Of a stretch of DNA of 64,000 bases, positions 54,458 through 62,026 are shown piece by piece. The position numbers and the translations under genes were made by a program. How positions within the stretch are numbered: the stretch's first letter is position 1; each line of letters begins with the position of its first letter. The notes beneath the pieces were generated by a model. That model made no database searches, was not told the DNA's origin, and saw nothing but the letters and a program-made list of their open reading frames with translations. Origin of the DNA: Thermodesulfitimonas autotrophica (lineage in GTDB: Bacteria; Bacillota; Desulfotomaculia; Desulfotomaculales; Ammonificaceae); assembly GCF_003815015.1 (NCBI RefSeq), contig NZ_RKRE01000002.1:248001-312000 (forward strand), given 5' to 3'.

Positions 54458-55501
54458 ATGATTAAACAGCTTCTCCGAATATCCCAACGAGGGGAATCAA
54501 AAGAAGGCGACAAAGTTGTGGCCGCGCTGTACTTCTTCACACCTTTATTTGTTTCCCGCCTCAAGCCCTACTCGTTCGGCCGCCTGTTGTTGCTTTCTCC
54601 TTATTGGTACGGCGCTTTCACCGTCGTCCTTTTCGCATCCGTTGTTCTGTTAGATAGTATGGCGGCGAATCCGGAATACCATTATGTGGTTCACTTCCTT
54701 TATTATCTGCCCGTGTCCGCCGCAGCGCTCGGCCACCCGCTCTTCGGACTCGCCGTAGGGCTATTCGCAGCCCTGGTCGAAACTGCAGGCCATTACCACC
54801 TGAGCCCGGCAGGAGTAATCCATTTTGCCGTCGGTGCGGTTACATATGGCGGTCTGGTGGGTCTACTTCACTTTCTCCAGGCACGGATAGAGTTTAGCGC
54901 GGTAATTTTCAACGGCTTCGTAAGCGCGTTCAGCCGCCTCCTTCACGAGCGCGACGCCTACACCGCGCACCACTCGGTCACGGCTGCTCAGTTAGCTCTT
55001 CGTACAACCGAGGAACTTCGTCTAACACCGCAACAGCAGGCGGAAGCCTATCTTGCAGGGCTGCTGCACGACATGGGAAAGGTAGCCATACCGGACGCTA
55101 TTCTCTTCAAGCCCCAGAGGTTAAGTCGCGAAGAATGGACGCTGGTCAAGCAGCACCCGGTGGTAGGAGCCACCCTCCTGGCGCAGATTCCCGGACTGGA
55201 AGGAGTGGCCACGGCGATACGGCACCACCACGAACGCTGGGACGGCACCGGGTATCCGGACGGGCTCAAGGGGGAAGCGATTCCCATCACCGCCCGGATC
55301 GTCTGTGTTACCGACGCCTTCGAAGCGATGCTCTCGCACCGTCCGTACAGGCGAGGACTTTCGTTGCCGGAAGCAGTGGCAGAGCTTGAGCGGTGTGCAG
55401 GTAGCCAGTTTGACCCGCAGGTGGTAACGGCGGTTACAAGAGTCGTACAGGCGCCGGATATTGCGTCGCAGCTGAAGCTCATAGAGCAGCAAAATAGATA
55501 G
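54458..55501 (+). CDS. Membrane HD-GYP domain phosphodiesterase
   Basis: 347-residue protein predicted to hydrolyse cyclic di-GMP. Four to five N-terminal membrane segments (~residues 45-150, e.g. YWYGAFTVVLFASVVLLDS, VGLLHFLQ) form a probable sensor. The HD-GYP domain has AHHSVTAAQLAL, LAGLLHDMGKVAIPDAIL, KQHPVVGATLL, IRHHHERWDGTGYPDGL and DAFEAMLSHRPYR; HD, HHH and GYP motifs are intact. ATG at 54458 is six bases after GGAGGGG. It lies just before a truncated response regulator. Confidence 0.9.
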   Translation: MIKQLLRISQRGESKEGDKVVAALYFFTPLFVSRLKPYSFGRLLLLSPYWYGAFTVVLFASVVLLDSMAANPEYHYVVHFLYYLPVSAAALGHPLFGLAVGLFAALVETAGHYHLSPAGVIHFAVGAVTYGGLVGLLHFLQARIEFSAVIFNGFVSAFSRLLHERDAYTAHHSVTAAQLALRTTEELRLTPQQQAEAYLAGLLHDMGKVAIPDAILFKPQRLSREEWTLVKQHPVVGATLLAQIPGLEGVATAIRHHHERWDGTGYPDGLKGEAIPITARIVCVTDAFEAMLSHRPYRRGLSLPEAVAELERCAGSQFDPQVVTAVTRVVQAPDIASQLKLIEQQNR

Positions 55502-55567
55502 GAGCGCACCGTCGCAGAAAATTCCCGGTCACCGGCAATACCGGGCAGTTCGAGGGGAGACGACCCG

Positions 55568-55774
55568 TTGCGGCTTCTTTTGATCGACGACGACACCCTT
55601 ATTTTCGAGAGCCTGCAGGCAGCGCTTGCGCCTGCAGGCTACCCCTGCGACTGGTACACCGACCCCGCGCAAGCAGTTAAGCCATATCGGCCCGGGCAAT
55701 ACGACGTCCTGCTCACCGATATGCCCCAGATGAGCGGGACCGACGTTTTGCGGCAGGTGCGGTCGAGATATTGA
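55568..55774 (+). pseudogene. Truncated response-regulator receiver domain
   Basis: 68 residues from a TTG start after GAGGGGAG: LLLIDDDTLIFESLQAALAPAGY then YDVLLTDMPQMSGTDVLRQVRSRY, i.e. the first half of a receiver domain with the acidic pair and the phospho-acceptor Asp. A TGA stops it before the conserved Thr and Lys, and no continuation is found in other frames. Probably a degraded gene left after a deletion next to the HD-GYP gene. Confidence 0.75.
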
Positions 55775-55829
55775 ACAGATAGAACATAGGCCGATACCGT
55801 CCCCGAAGTGGTGTGCCGCCGTTTACGCT

Positions 55830-56564
55830 TCAGCGCAGCCGGCGCACAGTCCAAACGGCGGCAGCAAGGCAAACCGCCACGTAACCAGCGAGAACAGCGA
55901 GGGAGACGAGCGGTAGCCCCTTGCCCGCCGCTAACGCGCGCAGGGCGTAGCTGGTGTGGGTCAGAGGCAGGCAGTAGATGAGGTCGGCCACGACCCGGGG
56001 CAGGTTCTCCGCCCGGAAGAAGGTGCCGCAAAGGAAGGCCATCGGCAGGATGACGAAGGTACTGAAGTTGGACATATCCTCGTGGGAAGGCACCGTCATC
56101 GCCGCCACTACTCCGAGGGCGGCGAAGAGAAAACAGGTAAGAAAGATAACGGTAAAAAATCCCAAACCCGCTGCCGGCCGGGCGCCGAAAAGGAAACCGA
56201 GGACCAGGATAATGAGCGCCGCCACCAGCCCCCGGACCGTGCCTGCCAGTACCTTACCCAAAACGAAGGAGAAACTGCTGACCGGGGCCAGGAGGTACTC
56301 CTCCAAGGTCTTATGGTAGAGGCGGCTCATATTGAGCGAAACCCCCACGGCGTTAAAGCTCACCGTCATCGCGCTGAGCGCAATGATGCCGGGAACGACA
56401 AAATCGAGGTAGGAACCGCCGTTTACGGTAATGTTTCGCCCGAGACCCCAGCCGAAAGCGACGAGGTACAGAAAAGGGCTTATCAGGCGCGTGGCGGTGA
56501 ACTTCCAGAAGCTCCGCCGAAAGGCAAGCATTTCCCGCCAGAAGACGGTGTAGAAATCCAACAT
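55830..56564 (-). CDS. ABC-2 type exporter permease
   Basis: 244-residue membrane component of a drug or polysaccharide-type ABC exporter. Six hydrophobic segments; begins MLDFYTVFWREMLAFRRSFWKF and contains FVVPGIIALSAMTVSFNAVGVSL, EEYLLAPVSSFSFVLGKVLAGTVRG and FVILPMAFLCGTFFRAENLP, typical of the ABC-2/NodJ/DrrB group. The ATG at 56564 overlaps the ATPase stop by one base (TGATG). Confidence 0.93.
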   Translation of the reverse strand: MLDFYTVFWREMLAFRRSFWKFTATRLISPFLYLVAFGWGLGRNITVNGGSYLDFVVPGIIALSAMTVSFNAVGVSLNMSRLYHKTLEEYLLAPVSSFSFVLGKVLAGTVRGLVAALIILVLGFLFGARPAAGLGFFTVIFLTCFLFAALGVVAAMTVPSHEDMSNFSTFVILPMAFLCGTFFRAENLPRVVADLIYCLPLTHTSYALRALAAGKGLPLVSLAVLAGYVAVCLAAAVWTVRRLR

Positions 56565-57403
56565 CAGTCCCGCACCTTCCTTCCGGTCAACTTCACAAAT
56601 ACGTCTTCCAGGGTCGCCTCCCGGATGGTGACCGCTTCGCTTAAACTGCCGGCGTAGCCGACCGCCTCCTCCCGGGTGCCGAAGAAGGCGTAGGTGGCGC
56701 CCGCGCCGTCGAATCCTTCTACCACGAAGCGGCCCACCTGCTCTTTCAGCGCCGCCGGCGTGCCTATCGCGATCAGCCGCCCCCGGTCCATAATCCCGAC
56801 CCGGTGGCAGAGCGCTTCCGCCTCCTCGATGTAGTGGGTGGTGAGGAGTACCGTGACGCCCTCCCGGTTCATCCGCCGCACTAAGTCCCACATCCGCCGC
56901 CTGGTCTGGGGGTCAAGTCCCACCGTCGGTTCGTCCAGGAAGAGCACCTGGGGCCGGTGCAAAAGCGCCCGCGCGATCATCAGCCGCCGCTTCATCCCGC
57001 CGGAGAAACGGTTCACGAACTCATCAGCCCGGTCGGCGAGCTCCACAAAAGATAGGAGCTCCTCGATCCGCCGCTGCCGCTCCGCCCGCGGAATTTTGTA
57101 CAGGCGCCCGTGCAGCTCCAAGTTTTCCCGGGCGGTAAGCTCCTGATCTAAGTTCATGTGCTGCGGCACCACGCCGATCGCGTGGCGCACCCGCGCCAGG
57201 TCTCGCTGCACCTCGTACCCAGCGATATAGGCCTCGCCGGCGGTTGGCCGGGTGAGCATCGTTAGCATCCGGACGGTGGTGGTCTTCCCGGCCCCGTTAG
57301 GGCCGAGCAGACCGAAGATCTCACCCTTTTCGATCCGGAGAGAAAGCTGGTCCACCGCCCGGAGGCTTCCGAAGTCTTTGGTTAATCCGTTGATTTCGAT
57401 CAA
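56564..57403 (-). CDS. ABC exporter ATP-binding protein
   Basis: 279-residue ATPase: Walker A LLGPNGAGKTTTVRML, Q-loop GVVPQHMNLDQELT, signature RFSGGMKRRLMIARAL, Walker B VLFLDEPTVGLDP, H-loop LLTTHYIEEAE, and a C-terminal DrrA-like extension (~residues 215-279). Partner of the following permease. TTG at 57403 is seven bases after GGGGAGG; the frame runs to 57553 through the leader terminator, so the longer start is excluded. Export substrate unknown. Confidence 0.93.
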   Translation of the reverse strand: MIEINGLTKDFGSLRAVDQLSLRIEKGEIFGLLGPNGAGKTTTVRMLTMLTRPTAGEAYIAGYEVQRDLARVRHAIGVVPQHMNLDQELTARENLELHGRLYKIPRAERQRRIEELLSFVELADRADEFVNRFSGGMKRRLMIARALLHRPQVLFLDEPTVGLDPQTRRRMWDLVRRMNREGVTVLLTTHYIEEAEALCHRVGIMDRGRLIAIGTPAALKEQVGRFVVEGFDGAGATYAFFGTREEAVGYAGSLSEAVTIREATLEDVFVKLTGRKVRD

Positions 57404-57514
57404 ATTGTGACCTCCCCGTAATAAGGGATTAAGAAACGCCTGGGGAAGTGTCGCCCGGGCTTTCTTACTTCTTCTGCAGCCGGGCAATCTCTTCCTGCCG
57501 ACCACTCCCAAACC

Positions 57515-57565
57515 GAAATAATAAAAGGACCACCAGAGACAACCTTTCGGCAACCTCCGTGGTCC
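57515..57565 (-). terminator. Intrinsic terminator in the ABC exporter leader (attenuator)
   Basis: On the minus strand GGACCAC plus GGAG pair with CTCT plus GTGGTCC (57565-57527, about 11 bp with one bulge), followed by TTTTATTATTT. It lies between the predicted promoter (57673-57702) and the ATPase start, so it must be read through for exporter expression. No T-box, ykkC or other class is recognised. The rest of the leader to 57404 shows nothing clear. Confidence 0.65.
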
Positions 57566-57643
57566 CCTTTAACTCTTCCGCGTGCAGGAAACAGAAGTAC
57601 TGTGCGGCGCAGTTTCAGAAAGCTTAAGTTCCCTAGTGCCGCA

Positions 57644-57666
57644 GACGGGCTCCGGCCCGTCTTTTT
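57644..57666 (+). terminator. Plus-strand terminator-like hairpin
   Basis: GACGGGC/GCCCGTC 7-bp stem with TCCG loop, then TTTTT on the plus strand. No plus-strand gene lies upstream, so it may end a small plus-strand RNA or simply be the 5' hairpin of the exporter transcript read from the other side. Confidence 0.4.
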
Positions 57667-57672
57667 AACCGA

Positions 57673-57702
57673 AGTATAAGCCGGTGACCCGCTACCCGTC
57701 AA
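57673..57702 (-). promoter_or_regulatory. Predicted promoter of the ABC exporter
   Basis: Minus-strand TTGACG (57702-57697), 18 bases, TATACT (57678-57673), one mismatch in each element. It would give a leader of about 265 bases. Between 57703 and 57880 nothing is recognised. Confidence 0.5.
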
Positions 57703-57880
57703 CACTGGCGCGCCCGAGCGGCAAATTTGCGGCTACGGCAGGTTGGTTTGCGCCGCTAACGGCAAATAATCTGCACCCCCACTATCCCTATGCAAGCGCC
57801 CGCGCCGCGTCACTAACGCAACTTCTGGACACCGCTTAAGGAACTTTAAAAACCTTTGAAGCGCAATCTGCCGGCTAAAA

Positions 57881-57909
57881 TTGACCCCCTTAAAGACCCG
57901 TGCTACAAT
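57881..57909 (+). promoter_or_regulatory. Sigma-A promoter of metE
   Basis: TTGACC (57881-57886), 17 bases, TACAAT (57904-57909), one mismatch in each element. Transcription would start near 57916, giving a leader of about 107 bases. Confidence 0.7.
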
Positions 57910-57929
57910 GTTCTCCATAAAGAAAAATC

Positions 57930-58016
57930 TTCCCTACGGCAGGGAAACCTTACCGCTGCGAACGGCGGAAACCCGCTATAAGCCTTAATTTCCTTGAAAA
58001 AGGGGGCGCGGTAAGG
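57930..58016 (+). promoter_or_regulatory. Structured metE leader with anti-SD pairing
   Basis: The leader holds a perfect hairpin TTCCCT-ACGGC-AGGGAA (57930-57946), a small hairpin GCGG-AAAC-CCGC (57965-57976), and CCTTACCGC (57948-57956), which is exactly complementary to GCGGTAAGG (58008-58016), the metE SD region. Closing this 9-bp helix would hide the ribosome site. It fits no class I can name (not S-box, T-box or cobalamin by motif). Confidence 0.55.
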
Positions 58017-58022
58017 ATGCTG

Positions 58023-60338
58023 GTGACTAACCTCGGTTACCCCCGCATCGGGCGGCAACGGGAACTGAAGCGTCTGCTCGAATCTTACTGGGAGGGAAGA
58101 TGCAGCACCGCAGAGCTAATAGATGGCGCCCAAGCGACAGAGGAAGCCAACTGGCGCCGGCAATTAAAACTCGGCATTGAGCTTTTGCCGGTGGGGGATT
58201 TCTCCCTCTACGACCACGTGCTCGATACGGCCGTGATGTTTGGTCTCATCCCGGCACGCTTTAAGCCCCTATCACAAAACGGCGGCCTCGACCTTTACTT
58301 CGCGCTGGCCCGCGGTACGGAAGATGCGCCGGCGCTGGCAATGCGGAAGTGGTTCGATACCAACTACCACTACTTGGTGCCGGAGTGGGACCCGGAAACG
58401 CAGCCGGTGCTCTCCCGGAATCTGCCGCTGGACGCCTTCCGTCGGGCGCAGCGGCGGCTCGGTACCGCCGGTAAACCGGTCGTCTTAGGGCCCTTCACCT
58501 TCGTTAAACTCTCCCGCGTGACTAACTGGCAGCGGGCGCTTGAGGCGATGGTCCCTCCCTACGCCCAGATGCTGCAAGAGATGGAAGCGGCGGGGGTGGA
58601 GTGGGTCCAGGTAGACGAGCCGGCACTCGTTTGCGACGTAACCGCGGCCGAGTTAAAGGCGTTAACCGCTACTTATACGGAGCTCGCCCGGCCCCTCAAA
58701 AACCTAAAGCTCATACTGCAAACCTACTTTGGAAGCGCCAACTGGTTCTCCCACTTGATCACCCTACCGGTGGCCGGCATCGGCCTCGATTTCGTCCGGG
58801 GGCGCCGGGGAAACTTGGCCAATCTCGAACATTACGGTTTTCCGCCCGGCAAGGTGCTCGGCGCCGGGATTGTAGACGGGCGAAATGTCTGGCGGACGAA
58901 CATAGAAGAGGCCTTACGCCTTCTCGAAAAGCTACAATCCTTCGTTCCGCGCGAAAGGCTCTGGCTGCAGCCCTCCTGCAGCCTCCTGCACCTGCCGCTC
59001 AGCACCGCCGGGGAGGATTCCCTCCCCCCGGCCCTCCGGGAAGCGCTTGCCTTTGCCGATGAGCGGCTCGCGGAGCTTAGACTTCTTAAACGCGCCCTGG
59101 CTGAAGGAACCGGCGTCGTAGCCGCAGAAATCAGCGCCGCTAACCGCGCCCTGCGGGCCCTGGAAACGATGGATCACCGGCGTATCCCGGCCGTCCGGGC
59201 ACGCGTGGCGGCGCTCAAAGAAGAGGATTTCTCGCGCCCCACGCCGTTTTCCGAGCGCAAGGAGTTGCAGAAGCGCCGCCTTGGCCTCCCGCCACTGCCC
59301 ACTACCACCATCGGCAGCTTTCCCCAGACTCCCGACCTGCGCGCGGCGCGAGCGCGTTTCCGGCGCGGTGAACTGGGCCGCCAGGAATACCAAGCCCTCA
59401 TCCGGGAGAAAATCGCGGCCTGGATTCGCCTTCAGGAGCGCTTGGGGCTCGACCTTCTTGTCCACGGCGAATTCGAGCGGAGCGATATGGTGGAGTACTT
59501 TGCTGCCCGGCTCCCCGGCTTCGCCCTCACCACTAACGGCTGGGTGCAATCTTACGGCTCCCGCTGCGTCAAACCGCCCATCCTTTACGGCGATGTCTGG
59601 CGGAGCCAGCCTTTGACGGTTGCCGAAACGACCTACGCCCAATCACTGACCAGCAAACCGGTCAAGGCGATCCTCACCGGCCCCGTGACCTTTCTAAAAT
59701 GGTCCTTTGTGCGGGAAGACCTCAGCGAACAGGAGGTCGCCTACCAGTTAGCGCTCGTTATCCGGGACGAGATCCGCGACCTCGAAAGGGAAGGGATTGC
59801 CGCCATCCAGATCGACGAGCCCGCCTTCCGTGAAGGGCTGCCGCTGCGGGCCAGGGACCGTGAACGTTACCTCTACTGGGCGGTAACCGCTTTCCGGCTC
59901 GCCACCGCCGGTGCCGGCCCCGAAACGCAGATCCATACCCATATGTGTTACAGCGAGTTCGGCGACATAATCCACGCCATTGAAGGTCTTGACGCCGACG
60001 TTATCTCCCTCGAAGCCGCCCGCAGCGGCGCCGGCGTGCTTGCCGCCTTCCGCGAAGCGGGTTACCGGCGGGACATTGGTCTCGGCGTCTTTGATGTCCA
60101 CAGCCCCCACCCCCCGGAAGAGGAAGCGATGGCGCGCCTCCTCCGGGAGGCGCTCCGGGTCTTTGCCGCCGAACAGCTCTGGGTCAACCCCGACTGCGGC
60201 TTGAAAACGCGGCGGGAGGAGGAGGCGGTAACAGCGCTGGAGCGGATGGTGGCCGTCGCCCGGCGGCTGCGCGCCGCGCTCGCCCCAGAACGGCACGGAA
60301 AACAAAACGGTCCGTCTAAAGGTGCAATAGGCTCTTGA
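58023..60338 (+). CDS. metE: Cobalamin-independent methionine synthase
   Basis: Transfers methyl from methyltetrahydrofolate-glutamates to homocysteine without B12. 771 residues in two barrels: N-terminal TNLGYPRIGRQRELKRLLESYW, C-terminal TTTIGSFPQTPDLRAAR and DIGLGVFDVHSPHPP. Zinc ligands are visible in IHTHMCYSEF (His, Cys) and VNPDCGLKTR (Cys). The GTG at 58023 is chosen: it sits six bases after GTAAGG; an ATG two codons upstream abuts that SD. The last ~15 residues, past the usual C-terminus, run into sequence shared with the antisense RHS remnant. Confidence 0.96.
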   Translation: MTNLGYPRIGRQRELKRLLESYWEGRCSTAELIDGAQATEEANWRRQLKLGIELLPVGDFSLYDHVLDTAVMFGLIPARFKPLSQNGGLDLYFALARGTEDAPALAMRKWFDTNYHYLVPEWDPETQPVLSRNLPLDAFRRAQRRLGTAGKPVVLGPFTFVKLSRVTNWQRALEAMVPPYAQMLQEMEAAGVEWVQVDEPALVCDVTAAELKALTATYTELARPLKNLKLILQTYFGSANWFSHLITLPVAGIGLDFVRGRRGNLANLEHYGFPPGKVLGAGIVDGRNVWRTNIEEALRLLEKLQSFVPRERLWLQPSCSLLHLPLSTAGEDSLPPALREALAFADERLAELRLLKRALAEGTGVVAAEISAANRALRALETMDHRRIPAVRARVAALKEEDFSRPTPFSERKELQKRRLGLPPLPTTTIGSFPQTPDLRAARARFRRGELGRQEYQALIREKIAAWIRLQERLGLDLLVHGEFERSDMVEYFAARLPGFALTTNGWVQSYGSRCVKPPILYGDVWRSQPLTVAETTYAQSLTSKPVKAILTGPVTFLKWSFVREDLSEQEVAYQLALVIRDEIRDLEREGIAAIQIDEPAFREGLPLRARDRERYLYWAVTAFRLATAGAGPETQIHTHMCYSEFGDIIHAIEGLDADVISLEAARSGAGVLAAFREAGYRRDIGLGVFDVHSPHPPEEEAMARLLREALRVFAAEQLWVNPDCGLKTRREEEAVTALERMVAVARRLRAALAPERHGKQNGPSKGAIGS

Positions 60339-61642
60339 GGAGCAGGTTTTTTAACAGCCGTCTTCTTCCCCGGCGTTACCTTCGCGTCCTGCCTCCGCAG
60401 CCCCAGCGGGTCGGTGAAGTTCACCGGGTTGTTCTCGACGTAGCTGTAGCCGTTCTGGCTCAGCGGCATGCTCAAGAGGCCGGGGAAGGGGTCCTTAGAG
60501 ACAAACCGCCCGACTTCCGGGTCGTAGTACCTTGCCCGCAGGTACACAAAGCCGGTCTCGCGGTCGTGCTGCTCCCCGGTGAAGCCGTAGGGGTTGTAGA
60601 GCACGTTGGCGTTCGCGCCGGGGAGCTTCCCGCCCGTCAGCGGCAGGCCGAAGGGGTCGTAGTCGTATTTCGCCCGCTGGTTTCCGGCGGGGGTGACAAG
60701 CTGCCGCACGCTGCCGAGGCCGTCGTGCAGGTAGTAGAGCGGCTCCTGGGAAGCGGGTCTTGTGTTGTCAAGGTGCGCGACGCTCAGGAGATCAAGGCCG
60801 TAGCTGTAGGCCGCCAGGTAGTTGCCTTCACCGTCGGCAGTGAGCAGCACTTCGGGCGCGTCCAGGCTCACGTCGTTGACGTAGCGGGTGACTTCCGCCT
60901 CAGGCGGCAGGAGGCCCGGTTCGAGTTTCCCGTTCTTGTACCAGCCTAAGTGCTTGCCCTTCAACCAGCCTAAGTGCTTCCCTCGGTCGGTGTGCTCCTT
61001 GTCGCGGCCGCAGCCGTGGCCGCCGCCGGAATTACCGCCGGCGTTGCCGCCACCTTGGCCCTGGCCGTTGCCGCCGGCGTTGCTGTGGGCGGGCGGCCCG
61101 CCCCCCTTCGCTTCGGCCAGCGGCACCGGGGCCGGGAAGAAGACCCCGCCGTTCGCGGCCAGCTTCTGCGGCCCGCGCTCCTGGTTCTCCCTTCTACCCT
61201 TAGCGGCCTTTTCCTGCTTTCCTTTCGCCCGCTTCTTCACCGCCGGGTTGGCGGTGACTTTCAGCAGCCGGTTGCCGTCCCCGTCGTAGCCGTAAAGCGC
61301 CCAGGCGCCGTTTTTCTTTTGCACCTCGGTCAGCCGCCCCGCCGGGTCGTAGCCGTAGGCGGTGAAAAGCTCCCCGTCCTTGTACGCCGCGACCAGGTTG
61401 CCCGCCGCGTCGTAGTCGTAGGCGAAGGCGGCATCGGGCAGGGTCCGGCCAATTAACTGGTTGGCCGCGTCGTAGCGGTAGGTGACGGTGCGGGTCTCGT
61501 CTTTTGAGACCCGCGTTTCCGCGACCCGGTTGCCCAGGGCGTCGTAGGTGTAGGTCCAGCTTTCCCCGTCGGAAGCAGTAGCCTCAATAAGCTGGCCGCA
61601 CGGGTCGTAGCGGTAGCGGACCGTCTTTTCGTCGTCGTTAAT
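60062..61642 (-). pseudogene. RHS/YD-repeat protein fragment without start, tail antisense to metE
   Basis: Open frame from a TAA at 61645 to a stop at 60062, with no start codon before the repeats. YD-repeat units (VRYRYDPCGQLIEA, WTYTYDALGNRVAE, VTYRYDAANQLIGR, FAYDYDAAGNLVAA) lead to a Lys-rich and Gly/Asn-rich linker, then the RHS-associated core (YLHDGLGSVRQL, YDYDPFGLPLTG, YGFTGEQHDRETG, LYLRARYYDPEVGRF) ending VNFTDPLGLRRQ. After about 25 more residues the frame runs antisense through the last 277 bases of metE as low-complexity Arg/Ser sequence. Read as a 5'-truncated core whose toxin tip has been lost. Confidence 0.85.
60363..60935 (-). repeat. RHS core direct repeat, copy B
   Basis: 573 bases nearly identical to 62499-63071 in the same orientation and with no length change; by eye well over 90 % identity. 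It encodes the end of the RHS core from KNGKL to KVTPGK. Such repeats come from stepwise duplication of RHS tips. Confidence 0.9.
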
Positions 61643-61663
61643 TTAAAGTCTAAGTTATTTCTG

Positions 61664-61996
61664 TCATTTTGCTTTTTTCTTGAAAAACTCTTCCCTGTAG
61701 TTAATATAAACTAAATACTGTTGCCGGATAAAATAATGGGTGATAAGAAAATTGCTTGGCAAATAATAAGCATAGAAATACAGGTTTGGCCAATTTTGTA
61801 TAGCAGTCCCGCTAGCTTGTTCAATCAAAATCGTAATTATTATGAAAATAAAAGCCCCAAAATACATTTCGATGAGCTGCCTAATGGCTAACCGTTTTTC
61901 TCTCATCAAAATGTAATTTATAGTTAACAAGAGTCCAGGAGCGAAAAAACTAAATATAAACCATGGATACGCCCATTTAGGATTAAACGGCTTGAT
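61664..61996 (-). CDS. Small membrane protein, candidate immunity protein
   Basis: Up to 110 residues, markedly AT-rich compared with its surroundings. Three or four hydrophobic segments (AYPWFIFSFFAPGLLLTINYILM; YFGAFIFIIITILIEQ; LYFYAYYLPSNFLITHYFI) and a basic C-terminus FFKKKAK. It lies 30 bases behind the RHS-tip ORF, the normal place of an immunity gene. The natural start seems to be ATC at 61996 (KPFNPKWAYPW..., seven bases after AAAGGAG); the first conventional start is a TTG at 61930, which would cut the first membrane segment. Function inferred from position only. Confidence 0.6.
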   Translation of the reverse strand: MKPFNPKWAYPWFIFSFFAPGLLLTINYILMREKRLAIRQLIEMYFGAFIFIIITILIEQASGTAIQNWPNLYFYAYYLPSNFLITHYFIRQQYLVYINYREEFFKKKAK

Positions 61997-62026
61997 ATTA
62001 ATACTCCTTTCCTTGTAATGAAAACG

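Noticed and set aside
57404-57670. T-box leader upstream of the ABC exporter
   Set aside because: No AGGGTGGNACCGCG-type box and no stem I motifs; the hairpin is an ordinary terminator.
60888-61456. Long plus-strand frames opposite the RHS Gly/Asn linker
   Set aside because: Low-complexity Pro/Ala shadows of the GC-rich repeats; no SD or family features.
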